64,000 bases of DNA. Source: Ziziphus jujuba. Its lineage: Eukaryota; Streptophyta; Magnoliopsida; Rosales; Rhamnaceae. The position numbers and the translations under genes were made by a program. The notes beneath the pieces were generated by a model. The model did no database searches, was not told the DNA's origin, and saw nothing but the letters and a program-made list of their open reading frames with translations. Positions 47,399-58,203 of this stretch are shown here, in pieces (position 1 is the stretch's first letter; each line of letters opens with the position of its first letter). The stretch covers positions 3,686,501-3,750,500 of the forward strand of contig NC_083387.1 of the NCBI RefSeq assembly GCF_031755915.1. Direction: 5' to 3'.

Positions 47399-49168
47399 CT
47401 AATTGTCTTGAAAATCAATCTCAGGCATTACTAAGTCCATTTGCCTTGACATTTGTTGTTGTTCTTCACTTTCAGTACTTGCATTGTTAGTATTCTTACA
47501 AGGCATAATATTCTCATTGAAAATGACATCTCTACTAACAATGACCTTAAAACCACTTCTGTCCTTAATCCATAGCCTATAGCCCTTGACACCTTGAGGA
47601 TATCCTAGAAAGACACATTTGATGCCTCTAGGTTCAAGCTTACCTTCTGACTGATGTGCATATGTTGCACATCCAAATACTCTCAAATTACTATAATTTG
47701 GTAACTTTCCAGACCAGACATACTCAGGTGTCTCAAAATTCAAAGCAGCTGACGATGACAAATTAACAAGATACATGGCAGTCATAACTGCTTCACCCCA
47801 AAACAACTTTGGCAAGCTTAATGACACTAACATACACCTTACCTTATCAAGCAAGGTCCTATTCATCCTCTCAGCAACACCATTTTGCTTAGAGGTATGC
47901 TTGACAGTTCTGTGTCTCACAATTCCTTGAGTCTTATAGAAATTATCAAACTCCCTATTACAGAACTCAAGACCATTGTCTGTTCTTAAAGCCTTTACTG
48001 TCCTGTTTGCTTGTTTTTCAACAAGTAGTTTCCACTCCTTAAACTTATTGAACGCCTCATCTTTGGACTTCAATAAAATGACCCACACTTTCCTAGAATG
48101 GTCATCTATAATAGACATAAAGTATCTGTTTCCACTTTGAGTAGAAACTCTAGCAGGACCCCAAAGATCAGCATGAACATAATCAAGCACAGCTTTAGCT
48201 CTATTTGAACTCAAGTTAAAGCTAAGTCTATGTTGCTTACCCAAAATGCAATTTTCACAAAAGTCTAATTTGCTTATCTGATCCTTACCAAAAACGTGTT
48301 GTTTATTCAGATAATACATGCCTTTTTCACTTATATGGCCTAATCTATTATGCCATAGCAAAGTTTTATCCATAGAAGTATGAATTGAAGCATTACAAGA
48401 ATCAGAAACAGCCTCACCAAGCAAAACATATAGACCATTTTTCTTAATACCTTTAAAAGCAACAAAAAAGCCTTTTGAAATCCTCATTTTTCCATTTTCA
48501 GTTTTAGTGGTATAAGCAACATCATCAAGCATTCCAAGGAAAATTAAATTTCTCCTTAAACCATGCACATATCTAACTGAATTTAGAGTCTTAACAGTAC
48601 CATCATCAAGTTTAAATTGAACATTACCTATACCAACAACTTTACAGGAATGATCATCACCAAGGAGAACTTGTCCTCCTTCATAGTCCTTATAAGACTG
48701 AAAAACATCAAGTATAGGAATCATATGAAATGAACATCCTGAGTCTAAAACCCATTCAGTCTTATTTAGTTCAGTATCAACCACAAGAACCTCACCAGAA
48801 TCTTCACTCGAGGTGACAGCAGTAAGATCACTACTCACCTGAATCTTACTTTTGTCATCTCTCTTCTTCTTGTAGCAACATTTCATTATATGACCTTCCC
48901 TCTTACAGTAATAACACTTTCGACCTCTAGTTCTAGACTTGGATCTAGAATGGTCTCTACTTTTGGCTCTAAATTCAGAAATACCAAAATTTCTTGTTTG
49001 ACTTCTTCCTCGAACATTAAGCCCTTCACCCTTAGACTCATATTTCATTTCGTTGTCCCTAGATTTTAAAGAACTTAGCACCATATCTAAGGATAAGAAA
49101 TCACGGCCATACTTTATGGCATTCTTAACTTCTCTATAAGATTCGGGTAAAGAATTTAACAAAATCAC
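47399..49168 (-). pseudogene. Copia element 2: Gag C-terminus, protease and integrase
   Basis: In order: the end of Gag with RS-rich sequence and a zinc knuckle CYYCKREGHIMKCC; the protease with WVLDSGCSFHM; the integrase zinc-binding part (HNRLGHISEKGMYYL, CENCILGKQ); and the catalytic core with an aspartate in DLWGP, RTDNGLEFCN and the glutamate in NGVAERMNRTL. The frame is 589 codons with all key residues present. It is separated from the Gag start (49223-49594) by a break near 49200. Confidence 0.93.
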
Positions 49169-49222
49169 AGCATTGTGTTCATCACTAAAAGTGACTTTAC
49201 AATTTGCAAGATCAAGTATTAA

Positions 49223-49594
49223 TCAATTAAACATGTCAAGATTAGAGTCTAAATCTTTATTGGTGTCCATCTTAAAGCCAAAGAACTGCTCAAACAAAAG
49301 AATACGATCAGGTAAAGACCTTACCAGATACAGTTGTTCTAGTTTATGCCACATTTCAGAAGTGGTGGTTACCTCATCTACCTTTCTTAGCACACTGTCT
49401 GACAAGTGAAGAATGATCATACTTAGAGCAATCTCATCCATCTCCAATTTCTTATCTTCTGAAAGATCTGCAGAGAATGTTCCATCTATGGCTCTTGCTA
49501 CCTTCATATGGACAAGGACAGCCTTCATTTTCTTCCTCCAAAGCAAGAAGTCCCCTTTGCCATTGAAGATCTCCACCTCAATCTTTGAGGCCAT
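49223..49594 (-). pseudogene. Copia element 2: Gag N-terminus
   Basis: It starts MASKIEVEIFNGKGDFLLWR, the usual beginning of copia Gag of the UBN2 type, and continues through EMWHKLEQLYL. It stops at about 49223 in a region that should continue into the next frame, so one small change breaks Gag. The start codon is about 88 bp inside the 5' LTR boundary. Confidence 0.9.
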
Positions 49595-49666
49595 TTTTGA
49601 TCATATGAAATTACACAATTCTTTATAAAGAATCTCCACCAACTTTCCCAAAAAGACTAAGAACCA

Positions 49667-49679
49667 GGCTCTGATACCA
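49667..49679 (-). promoter_or_regulatory. Primer-binding site of copia element 2
   Basis: On the minus strand this reads TGGTATCAGAGCC, two bases after the 5' LTR (which ends CCACAACA at 49682). It is complementary to the 3' end of initiator-Met tRNA. Confidence 0.93.
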
Positions 49680-49681
49680 CT

Positions 49682-50398
49682 TGTTGTGGAAATCAGAAAG
49701 AACAAGAAAATAAAACCAATAAAATGCAAACACGATTTAACGAGGTTCGGCCAAAAACAATTGCCTACGTCCTCGTGTTCAGGTTCTGAGCTTCTGCTAT
49801 TATTGATAAATGAGGAAAAACAAGAGCTTAACAGGTTCTATAATGGCAAATCACTCAGAAAACACCCAACCCAACCCGTAAGCCCACATACACCCTCACT
49901 CATTCAACTCTGATCAATTTCACAAAGAAATTGTTCCTACACCTATAGAACACTTCGATGAGTTTGTACAAACAAGAAGGCCTTAACTTTCTCTCTCAAT
50001 CTCTGAAACACAAACTCAACCTTAGCTCTGTAATTCTGCAAATCCAGAAGTAAAGAAGAAGAAGACGATGAGCGTTATATATATCCACCATTGCTGTTGC
50101 TGATGTGGCATTTTAAATGACGTGGACCAATGACACTTAATCCTTCACATAACCACCATAACTAACTCACATGGCTTGCATGTGATTCAGTTAACCTGAT
50201 AAACCCACCGTCATGCCAATACGACACCGTCCCACTTAAACCATTAAAACCAAGTTAAAAACACTGTCGTTCTTCTCAATGCTATGTAAACATATTACAT
50301 CAAAACGGTGTCGTTTCTTACTTCCTTTATTCACAAGCCTGAGTAGCAGATGCACATCAATTCTTAACTCCTCAGCTCTTGAGGATTACTTCTTTACA
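49682..50398 (-). repeat. 5' LTR of copia element 2
   Basis: A 717-bp LTR that aligns in order with 37903-38051 and 44933-45504, the split 3' LTR. A TATA-like GTTATATATATCC (plus strand) lies near 50073, matched at about 45180 in the other LTR. Confidence 0.9.
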
Positions 50399-50515
50399 GA
50401 TATATATAGTCTTTTTATGGCAAGTTTTTAATGTTGGCTAATGTGTATTGGCAAGTTAAAAACTAGTCAATCACCATAGAAAGATAAAAAGAAGTTAATT
50501 ATATGGACATGTCAG

Positions 50516-51574
50516 GGGAACCGGAGAGGGAAACCTCCGAAAGAAAAAACAAGGAAACGGCATACTAATCGCGGCGAAAAACGGAGTGACAGAAATGGTG
50601 GAGAAAATCCTTGAACTCTTCCCGGTTGACATCCACGACATGAATGTAGAAAAGAAGAACATTGTACTATTGGTGGTGGAAAACAGGCAGCCTCATGTTT
50701 ATAAGCTCTTGCTGAAGAGAAACATCCTGAGAGACAGTGTGTTTCGGAAATTGGATAAAGATGGGAATAGTGCTTTGCATCTTGCAGCAACTCTTGGAGA
50801 TTACAAGCCGTGGCTAATTCCTGGAGCCGCATTACAAATGAAGTGGGAAATCAAATGGTATGAGGTAAGCAAATATATATTAAATTTATTTCAACAATTA
50901 ATATTCATGCATTAATTTATTTATCATGTTAGTTTGTTGTGAATAAATATATAATGCAATATTCGCAATCGCAGTTTGTGAAAAACTCCATGCCACCTCA
51001 CTACTTCGTCCACTACAACAACCAGAGGAAGACTCCAAAAGAGATATTCATCGAAATCCATAAGGATCTTATCAAAGCTGGAGGCGAGTGGCTAACAAAC
51101 ACCTCCGAATCTTGCTCCGTGGTGGCTGCGCTAATCGCCATCGTTGCTTTCGCAACCTCTACAGCAGTTCCAGGGTGTACCAACAAGAACAATGGTAAAC
51201 CAACCCTAGAACACCAACCGGCTTTCGAAGTTTTCGTAATCGCATCGCTGGTCGCGCTGTGCTTCTCAGTGATGGCCGTGGTGATGTTCCTGGCCATCCT
51301 CACTTCCCGATACGAAGAAATGGATTTTGCGAGTGACCTGCCCGGGAAGCTTTTGGTGGGCTTGACATCGCTCTTCGTCTCCATCGCCTCCATGCTTGTT
51401 TCTTTCTGTGCTGGCCATTTCTTTGTGCTCCAAGATGAGCTTAAATACGTGGCTTTTCCCGTCTATGCAGTCACGTGTCTGCCTGTGTCTTTCTTCGCCG
51501 TTGTGCAATTTCCGTTGTACTTTGATCTTTTATGGCTACTTATAAGAAGGTTCCCCAATGCAGTTACAAAGTAG
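50516..51574 (+). pseudogene. Ankyrin-PGG gene 2, 3' exons (PGG domain, copia insertion upstream)
   Basis: Exon 50516-50864 has an acidic linker and ankyrin repeats ([32 protein letters not shown]) and ends [18 protein letters not shown]. The expected upstream frame and the ankyrin frame differ by one base near 50565, so a one-base deletion is likely. The last exon (50975-51574) is fully open: FVKNSMPPHYFVHYNNQRKT, EIFIEIHKDLIKAGGEWLTN, SCSVVAALIAIVAFATSTAV. The domain's PGG triplet is PGC here. Three further hydrophobic segments follow, giving four membrane spans. This is the other end of the gene begun at 35549, since the copia duplication GATAT lies in the intron between them. With the upstream lesions the full protein is unlikely to be made. 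Confidence 0.85.
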
Positions 51575-52035
51575 CCCCTCTATAGGAGTTTTATTGTTAA
51601 TTTCCCACTCTACTTTGCTCTTGTTCAGACCAGTTTTAAAAAATCCCTTTCACCATTCGCAACAACACAACTCATTGATTTTAGCCGAGGATGGTATGAC
51701 TTTTTGGTCGTGTCAATTTGATTATTAAATTCTAAAGAATTACAGTTATATATGAATCTCCTATCAAAGAAGAAAAAATTTTGGTTTTTGGACTTTTATA
51801 GACTTTTACTCGGTGCTTTGTTTTCATTTAAGTAGAACTAAATTTTATTATTAATAGCTTATGTGGTCCAAAAAAAAGCTTAAAATTATTACATTAAAAT
51901 ATAAAAATATTATTATATTTTTAATTTGTTGACCTACAATATCGTTGGTTGGTTTCTTGTTTGCCTAAATTACAAAATTTTACAACTCTGACTTAAGTAT
52001 ATATCTTAGTTAATATCAGTATATATCTTCTACAG
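51575..52035. other. Spacer between gene 2 and gene 3
   Basis: AT-rich, no gene seen. It must contain the gene 2 terminator and the point where the 5' part of gene 3 was lost. No ankyrin exon 1-3 sequence is found here. Confidence 0.6.
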
Positions 52036-53990
52036 GGTCCCAGTCAACAATTCCTAGCAATGAAATGCAAGGCATATTTCCGGCTCGCTATTACAAATTC
52101 GTCAAAGTGCTAATCACTCTTGGAGTAGGTATGGGTTTCAAGCTATACATTTATGTTAATATCCCCATCTAATATGTATATAGATCCGTGAGAAACAGTT
52201 ATCCTATTATATATTGGGGGATAGTTTTCTTGAATCAAATTTGTATATAAATTTATGCCTTTTTTTTTTCCTTATCAATTAGATGGTTCCAATGAAAAAC
52301 CATTACAATCCTTATTATTAGTTTTGAATTATCTTAATTAAGATTTAAAAATATATTTGTAGACTATAGAGCTTAATAAAATATAAATTGAAGGAGGACA
52401 AAATGTATTTTATGGATTGATATAAATTTCTAATATATTTTTAAAAATTTTAGCATTTAAAGCAATTTAATAATAAAAATAAATGAAGGTTTTGATATTG
52501 CGAAATTTTTATATATTCATATAGAACTAATTTCTTTCTCCAACTAATTAATTTACGTTGAAAGGAACAAAGAGGATAATAAAAACTGTACGGGAGCTAC
52601 AAAAACTGAAAAAGAAGCATAAATGGTCGATTCAAGTCATGAATGAACTCTTCAAACGTTCTAAATTTATATACAAACACATAGGTGGTGGAATTAAAAA
52701 GGGAAAACTATCATTGGAGGAAGAAGACGAAGACGATGATATGGAGGAAACTTTCAAGTTAGTGAAAGAAGGTAAATAATAATACTAATAATTACTAATT
52801 AAAATGTATGGATCTGAATTGGATTAGTATGATTTATATATAATATTGGCCAAATTGAGCAGAGGAGAAGCTACCCGAAAAAATGGCAAAAGCTGATAAG
52901 ATCTTATTAATGGTGGCGAAAAATGGGGTGGTGGAGATAATTGAGAAATTTCTGGAGGTATTTCCTGCGGTCATCCATGATAGGAGCGCAGAAATGAAAA
53001 ATATATTGATATTGGCAGTTGAGAACATGCATCCCAACGTATACAATTTATTGATAAGGAAAAATATTCTCACTGAGACCACCTTTCTGAGAGTGGCTTT
53101 AAACGAGAACAACGTATTACATGTTGCAGCAACGTATAAGAAAGATAAACCTTGGCCCATTCCTAGGGTTGCTCTGCAAATGCAGTGGGAAATCAAATGG
53201 TTCTAGGTATATATATATATATATATATATAATTCCTATAAGTCTATCTAATTATACTTTCTTTTTCTTCCAATTCCAATTTTTTGTTTTTTTATTTTTT
53301 CCCATGATTGATAGGATACGATCTAATTTAAAAACATATGCGATATGGACTCTCTTTCATATGAATTGTTTTTAAATGGTCAATATTATTAATATTGCAG
53401 TTTGTTAAAGCTTCTATACCAGCTGGCATCACTTTTCACCTCAACCAAGCCGGTGAGACACTAGAAGAAGTTTTCTCAAAAAACCACGAGGATCTAATGA
53501 AAGAAGGCAGAGATTGGCTCATCAACCTCTTAATCTTGCTCTGTGGTGGCTGCATTAATCGCTGGCGTGGCTTTTGCCACCTCCGCTGCCATCCCCGGAG
53601 GTACTCTCGACACAAGTGGCAAGCCCATCTTTGAAAAACAACCGGCATTCCAGATCTTTTCCATCTCATCGCTCCTCGCGCTCTGTTTCTCAATCACTAC
53701 CTTGGTTATGTTCTTGGCCATCATCACGTCCCGATTCCAGGAAAAAGATTTTGATACAAATCTTCCTATGAAGCTTTTACTGGGCTTATCGTCGCTTTTT
53801 GTTTCCATTGCGGCCATGTTGGTCTGTTTTTGCACAGGCCATTTTTTCATGATCGGAGATAAACTCAAAATATGCTGCGTATCCAGTCTACGCTTTGACA
53901 TGCTTTCCGGTTTCTATTTTTGCTGCGGCTCAGTTTCACATCGATCTTTTACGGACTACTTTCAAGAATCCCTTTGAACATTTGAGTTGA
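52036..53990 (+). pseudogene. Ankyrin-PGG gene 3, 5'-truncated and decayed
   Basis: Four exons resemble the last four of genes 1 and 2: 52036-52128 (IFPARYYKFVKVLITLGVG), 52565-52771 (KKKHKWSIQVMNELFKRSKF and an acidic E/D run), 52863-53206 (ankyrin repeats, KWF then TAG) and 53401-53990 (PGG domain). The donor-side glutamate codon of exon 3 is a stop (TAG for GAG). In the last exon a one-base loss near 53528 and a TAA in place of a glutamate codon precede SCSVVAA. A further frame change near 53870 disrupts the final segment. The PGG triplet (AAIPGG) and most membrane segments are still legible. No N-terminal exons exist upstream. The gene is therefore a relic of a duplication. Confidence 0.88.
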
Positions 53991-54133
53991 TACAAAGTAT
54001 GGGATTCATATTCTACTCACCAATATATAGAGCTCAGGACATCCTATATGTCATCAGTCTTTTGGTGTCAAAAGATTGCATTTTTTCACATGGACTAAAA
54101 ATAATCGACAGTCACCACTTAGTTGAATATTTC

Positions 54134-54166
<33 letters not shown>

Positions 54167-54319
54167 TGCAGTTTTATTGCCATTTGAATACGTCCAAGTC
54201 CAAGTCATTTGGTTATTGACATCCCATTTCCACATCTTATTGAACACCTCTACAAAATAATATTATCTTATGTCGAAGTTTATATCTTTGAGAATAATGT
54301 TCTTATCATAAAATTGTTT
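53991..54319. other. Spacer between gene 3 and the TRIM array
   Basis: AT-rich with an AT microsatellite at about 54137-54170. No gene. Confidence 0.6.
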
Positions 54320-57300
54320 GTAACATCCCACATCGGTTGGAAAGGGGAACGAAGCATGCCATATAAGCGGGTGTGGATACCTTTCCCCTGCGAGGCCTTT
54401 TCCTGTGACCCACCGTTGTTTTGGGGTCGGGAAGAGCAAAACTGTGCGGGCTGGGCCCAAAGCGGACAATATCGCATGCGGGTGGTCTGAGCTGTTACAG
54501 TGGTATCAGAGCCAGTACCCGGATCGGTGTGCCAGCGAGGACGCTAGGCCCTAAGGGGGGAGGATTGTAACATCCCACATCGGTTGGAAAGCGGAACGAA
54601 GCATGCCATATAAGTGGGTGTGGATACCTTTCCCTTGCGAGGACTTTTGCTGTGACCCACCGTTGTTCTAGGGTCGGGAAGAGCAAAACCGTGCGGGCTG
54701 GGCCCAAAGCGGACAATATCGCATGCGGGTGGTCTGGGCTGTTACAGTGGTATCAGAGCCAGACCCGGATCGGTGTGCCAACGAGAACGCTGGGCCCTAA
54801 GGGGGGAGGATTGAAACATCTCACATCAGTTGGAAAGGGGAACGAAGCATGCCATATAAGTGGGTGTGGATACCTTTCTCTTGCGAGGCCTTTTCCTGTG
54901 ACCCACCGTTGTTCTAGGGTAAGGAAAAGCAAAACCGTGTGGGCTGGGCCCAAAGCGGACAATATCACATGCGGGTGGTCTGGGTTGTTGCAATGGTATC
55001 AGAGCCAGCACCCGGATCGGTGTGCCAGCGAGGACGCTGGGCCCTAAGGAGGGAGGATTGTAACATCCCACATCGGTTGGAAAGGTGAACGAAGCATGCC
55101 ATATAAGTGGGTGTGGATACATTTCCCTTGCGAGGCTTTTTCCTGTGACCCACTGTTGATCTGGGGTAGGGAAGAGCGAAACAGTGCAGGCTGGGTCCAA
55201 AGCGGACAATATCGCATGCGGGTGGTCTGGGCTGTTACAGTGGTATCAGAGCCAGTATCTGGATCGGTGTGCCAGCGGGGACGCTGGGCCCTAAGGAGGG
55301 AGGATTGTAACATCCCACATCGGTTGGAAAGGGGAACGAAGCATGCCATATAAGTGGGTGTGGATACTTTTCCCTTGCGAGGCCTTTTCCTGTGACCCAC
55401 CATTGTTCTCGGGTCGGGAAGAGCAAAACCGTGCGGGCTGGGCCCAAAGCGGACAATATCGCATGCGGGTGGTCTGGGCTGTTACAGTGGTATCAGAGCC
55501 AGACCCGGATCGGTGTACCAGCGAGGACGCTAGGCCCTAAGGGGGGAGGATTGTAACATCCCACATCGGTTGGATAGCGGAACGAAGCATGCCATATAAG
55601 TGGGTGTGGATATCTTTCCCTTGCGAGGACTTTTGCTGTGACCCACCGTTGTTCTGGGGTAAGGAAAAGCAAACCCGTGTGGGCTGGGCCCAAAGCGGAC
55701 AATATCACATGCGGGTGGTCTGGGTTGTTGCAATGGTATCAGAGCCAGCACCCGGATCGGTGTGCCAGCGAGGACGCTGGGCCCTATGCAGGGAGGATTG
55801 TAACATCCCACATCAGTTGGAAAGGGGAACGAAGCATGCCATATAAGTGGGTGTGGATACATTTCCTTTGCGAGGCCTTTTCCTGTAACCCACCGTTGTT
55901 CTGGGGTCGGGAAGAGCAAAATAGTGCGGGCTGGGCCCAACGCGGACAATATCGCATGCGGGTGGTCTGGGTTGTTACAGTGGTATCAGAGCCGGACCTG
56001 GATCGGTGTGCCAGCGAGGACGTTGGGCCCTAAGGAGGGAGGATTGTAACATCCCAGATCGGTTGGAAAGGGGAACGAAGAAAGCCAAATAATTGGGTGT
56101 GGATACCTTTCCCTTGCGAGGCATTTTCCTGTGACCCACCGTTGTTCTGGGGTCGGGAAGAGCAAAACCGTGCGGGCTAGGCCCAAAGCGGACCATATCG
56201 CATGCGGGTGGTCTGGGCTGTTACAGTGGTATCAGAGCTAGTACCCGAATCGGTGTGCCAGCGAGGACGCTGGGCCCTAAGGAAAGAGGATTGTAACACC
56301 CCACATCGGTTGGAAAGGGGAACGAAGCAAGCCATATAAATGGGTGTGGATACCTTTCCCTTGTGAGGGCTTTTCCTGTGACCCACCGTTGTTCTAGGGT
56401 CGGGATGAGCAAAACTGTGCGGGCTGGGCCCAAAGCGGATAATATCGCGTGCGGGTGGCCTGTGCTGTTACAGTGGTATCAGAGCCAATACCCGGATCGG
56501 TGTGCCAGTGAGGACGCTGGGCCCTAAAGAGGGAGGACTGTAACATCCCACATCGGTTAGAAAGAGGATCGAAACATGCCATATAAGTGGGTGTGGATAC
56601 CTTTTCCTTACGAGGCCTTTTCCTGTGACCCACCGTTGTTCTGAGGTCGGGTAGAGCCAAACTGTGTGGTCTCGGCCCAAAGTGGATAATATCGCATGCG
56701 GGTGGTTTCGGCTGTTACAGTGGTATCAGAGCCAGTATCCGGATCGGTGTGCCAGCGAGGACGCTGGGCCCTAAGGAGGGAGGATTGTAACATCCCACAT
56801 CAGTTGGAAAGGGGAACGAAGCATGCCATATAAGTGGGTATGATACCTTTCCCTTGCAAGGCCTTTTCCTATGACCCACCGTTGTTCTGGGGTCGGGAAG
56901 AGCAAAACAATGCGGGCTGGGCCCAAAGCGGACAATATCGCATGCTGGTGGTTTGGGTTGTTACAGTGGTATCAGAGCCGGACCCGGATCGGTGTGCCAG
57001 CGAGGACGCTGGGCCCTAAGGAGGGAGGATTGTAACATCCCACATCGGTTGGAAAGGGGAACGAAGCATGCCAAATAAGTGGGTGTGGATACCTTTCCAT
57101 TGCGAGGCCTTTTCCTGTGACCCACCGTTGTTCTGGGGTCGGGAAGAGCAAAACTGTGCGGGCTAGGCCCAAAGTGGACCATATCGCATGCGGGTGGTCT
57201 GGGCTGTTACAGTGGTATCAGAGCCAGTACTCGAATCGGTGTGCCAGCGAGGACGCTGGGCCCTAAGGAAGGAGGATTGTAACATCCCACATCGGTTGGA

Positions 57301-58199
57301 AAGGGGAACGAAGCAAGCCATATAAGTGGGTGTGGATACCTTTCCCTTCCGAGGCCTTTTCCTGTGACCCACCGTTGTTCTAGGGTCGGGAAGAGCAAAA
57401 CTGTGCAGGCTGGGCCCAAAGCGAACAATATCGCATGCGGGTGGTCTGGGCTGTTACAGTGGTATCAGAGCCAGTACCCGGATCGGTGTGCCAGCGAGGA
57501 CGCTGGGCCTTGAGGAGGGAGAATTGTAACATCCCACATCGGTTGGAAAGGGGAACGAAGCATGCCATATAAGTGTGTGTGGATACCTTTCCCTTACGAG
57601 GCCTTTTCCTGTGACCCACCGTTGTTCTCAAGTCGGGAAGAGAAAAATCGTGCGGGCTGGGCCCAAAGCGGACAATATCGCATGCAGGTGGTCTGGGCTG
57701 TTACAGTGGTATCAGAGTCAGTACCCAGATCGGTGTGCCAGCGAGGACGCTGGGCCCTAAGGAGGGAGGATTGTAACATCCCACATCGGTTTGAAAGGGG
57801 AATGAAGCATGCCATATAAGTGGGTATGGATACCTTTCCATTGCGAGGCCTTTTCCTGTGACCCACTATTGTTCTGGGGTCAGGAAGAACAAAACCGTGC
57901 GGGCTGGGCCCAAAGCGGACAATATCGCATGCGGGTGGTCTGGGCTGTTATAGTGGTATTAGAGCCAGTACCCGGATCGGTGTGCCAGCGAGGACGCTGG
58001 GTCCTAAGGAGGGAGGATTGTAACATCCCACATCGGTTGGAAAAGGGAACGAAGCATGCCATATAAGTGGGTGTGGATACCTTTTCCTTGCGAGGCTTTT
58101 TCTTGTGATCTACCGTTGTTCTGGGATCAGGAAGAGCAAAACCGTGCGAGCTGGGCCCAAAGCGGACAATATCGCATGCTGGTGGTCTGGACTGTTACA
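54320..58199 (+). mobile_element. Tandem array of a TRIM retrotransposon: 16 LTRs, 15 internal domains
   Basis: LTRs of about 180-181 bp (TGTAACATCCCACATCGG to GGCTGTTACA) alternate with 66-bp internal domains, each with GTGGTATCAGAGCC and a purine tract before the next LTR. Unit starts: 54320, 54566, 54812, 55059, 55306, 55552, 55799, 56045, 56292, 56539, 56786, 57031, 57278, 57525, 57772 and a final LTR at 58019-58199. Unit length is 245-247 bp. An exact 4-bp duplication TGTT flanks the whole array (54316-54319 and 58200-58203), so it behaves as one insertion that later grew. All open frames here are repeat-derived. Confidence 0.95.
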
Positions 58200-58203
58200 T
58201 GTT

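Larger units (their letters stand above)
37903..50398 (-). mobile_element. Copia element 2 (minus strand) in an intron of gene 2, carrying nested TRIM and Ty3-like insertions
   Basis: The exact duplication GATAT lies at 37898-37902 and 50399-50403. On the minus strand the 5' LTR is 49682-50398 (717 bp, starting TGTAAAGAAG) and the 3' LTR is 37903-45504. The 3' LTR is interrupted from about 38052 to 44932 by the TRIM complex that itself holds Ty3-like copy 2. The primer site is next to the 5' LTR. The internal region carries gag, protease, integrase, reverse transcriptase and RNase H in the copia order, with several stops. Removing the inserts leaves an element of about 5.6 kb. Confidence 0.93.

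Noticed and set aside
54320..58199. Regular spacing that could suggest a CRISPR array or a coding repeat protein (many overlapping 60-139 codon frames on both strands)
   Set aside because: The unit is 246 bp with LTR ends, a primer site and a polypurine tract, and the host is a plant. The frames are repeat-derived and have stops at the same places in each unit.
54320..58199. Cassandra-type TRIM carrying a 5S rRNA promoter
   Set aside because: I see no 5S-like stretch in the LTRs.
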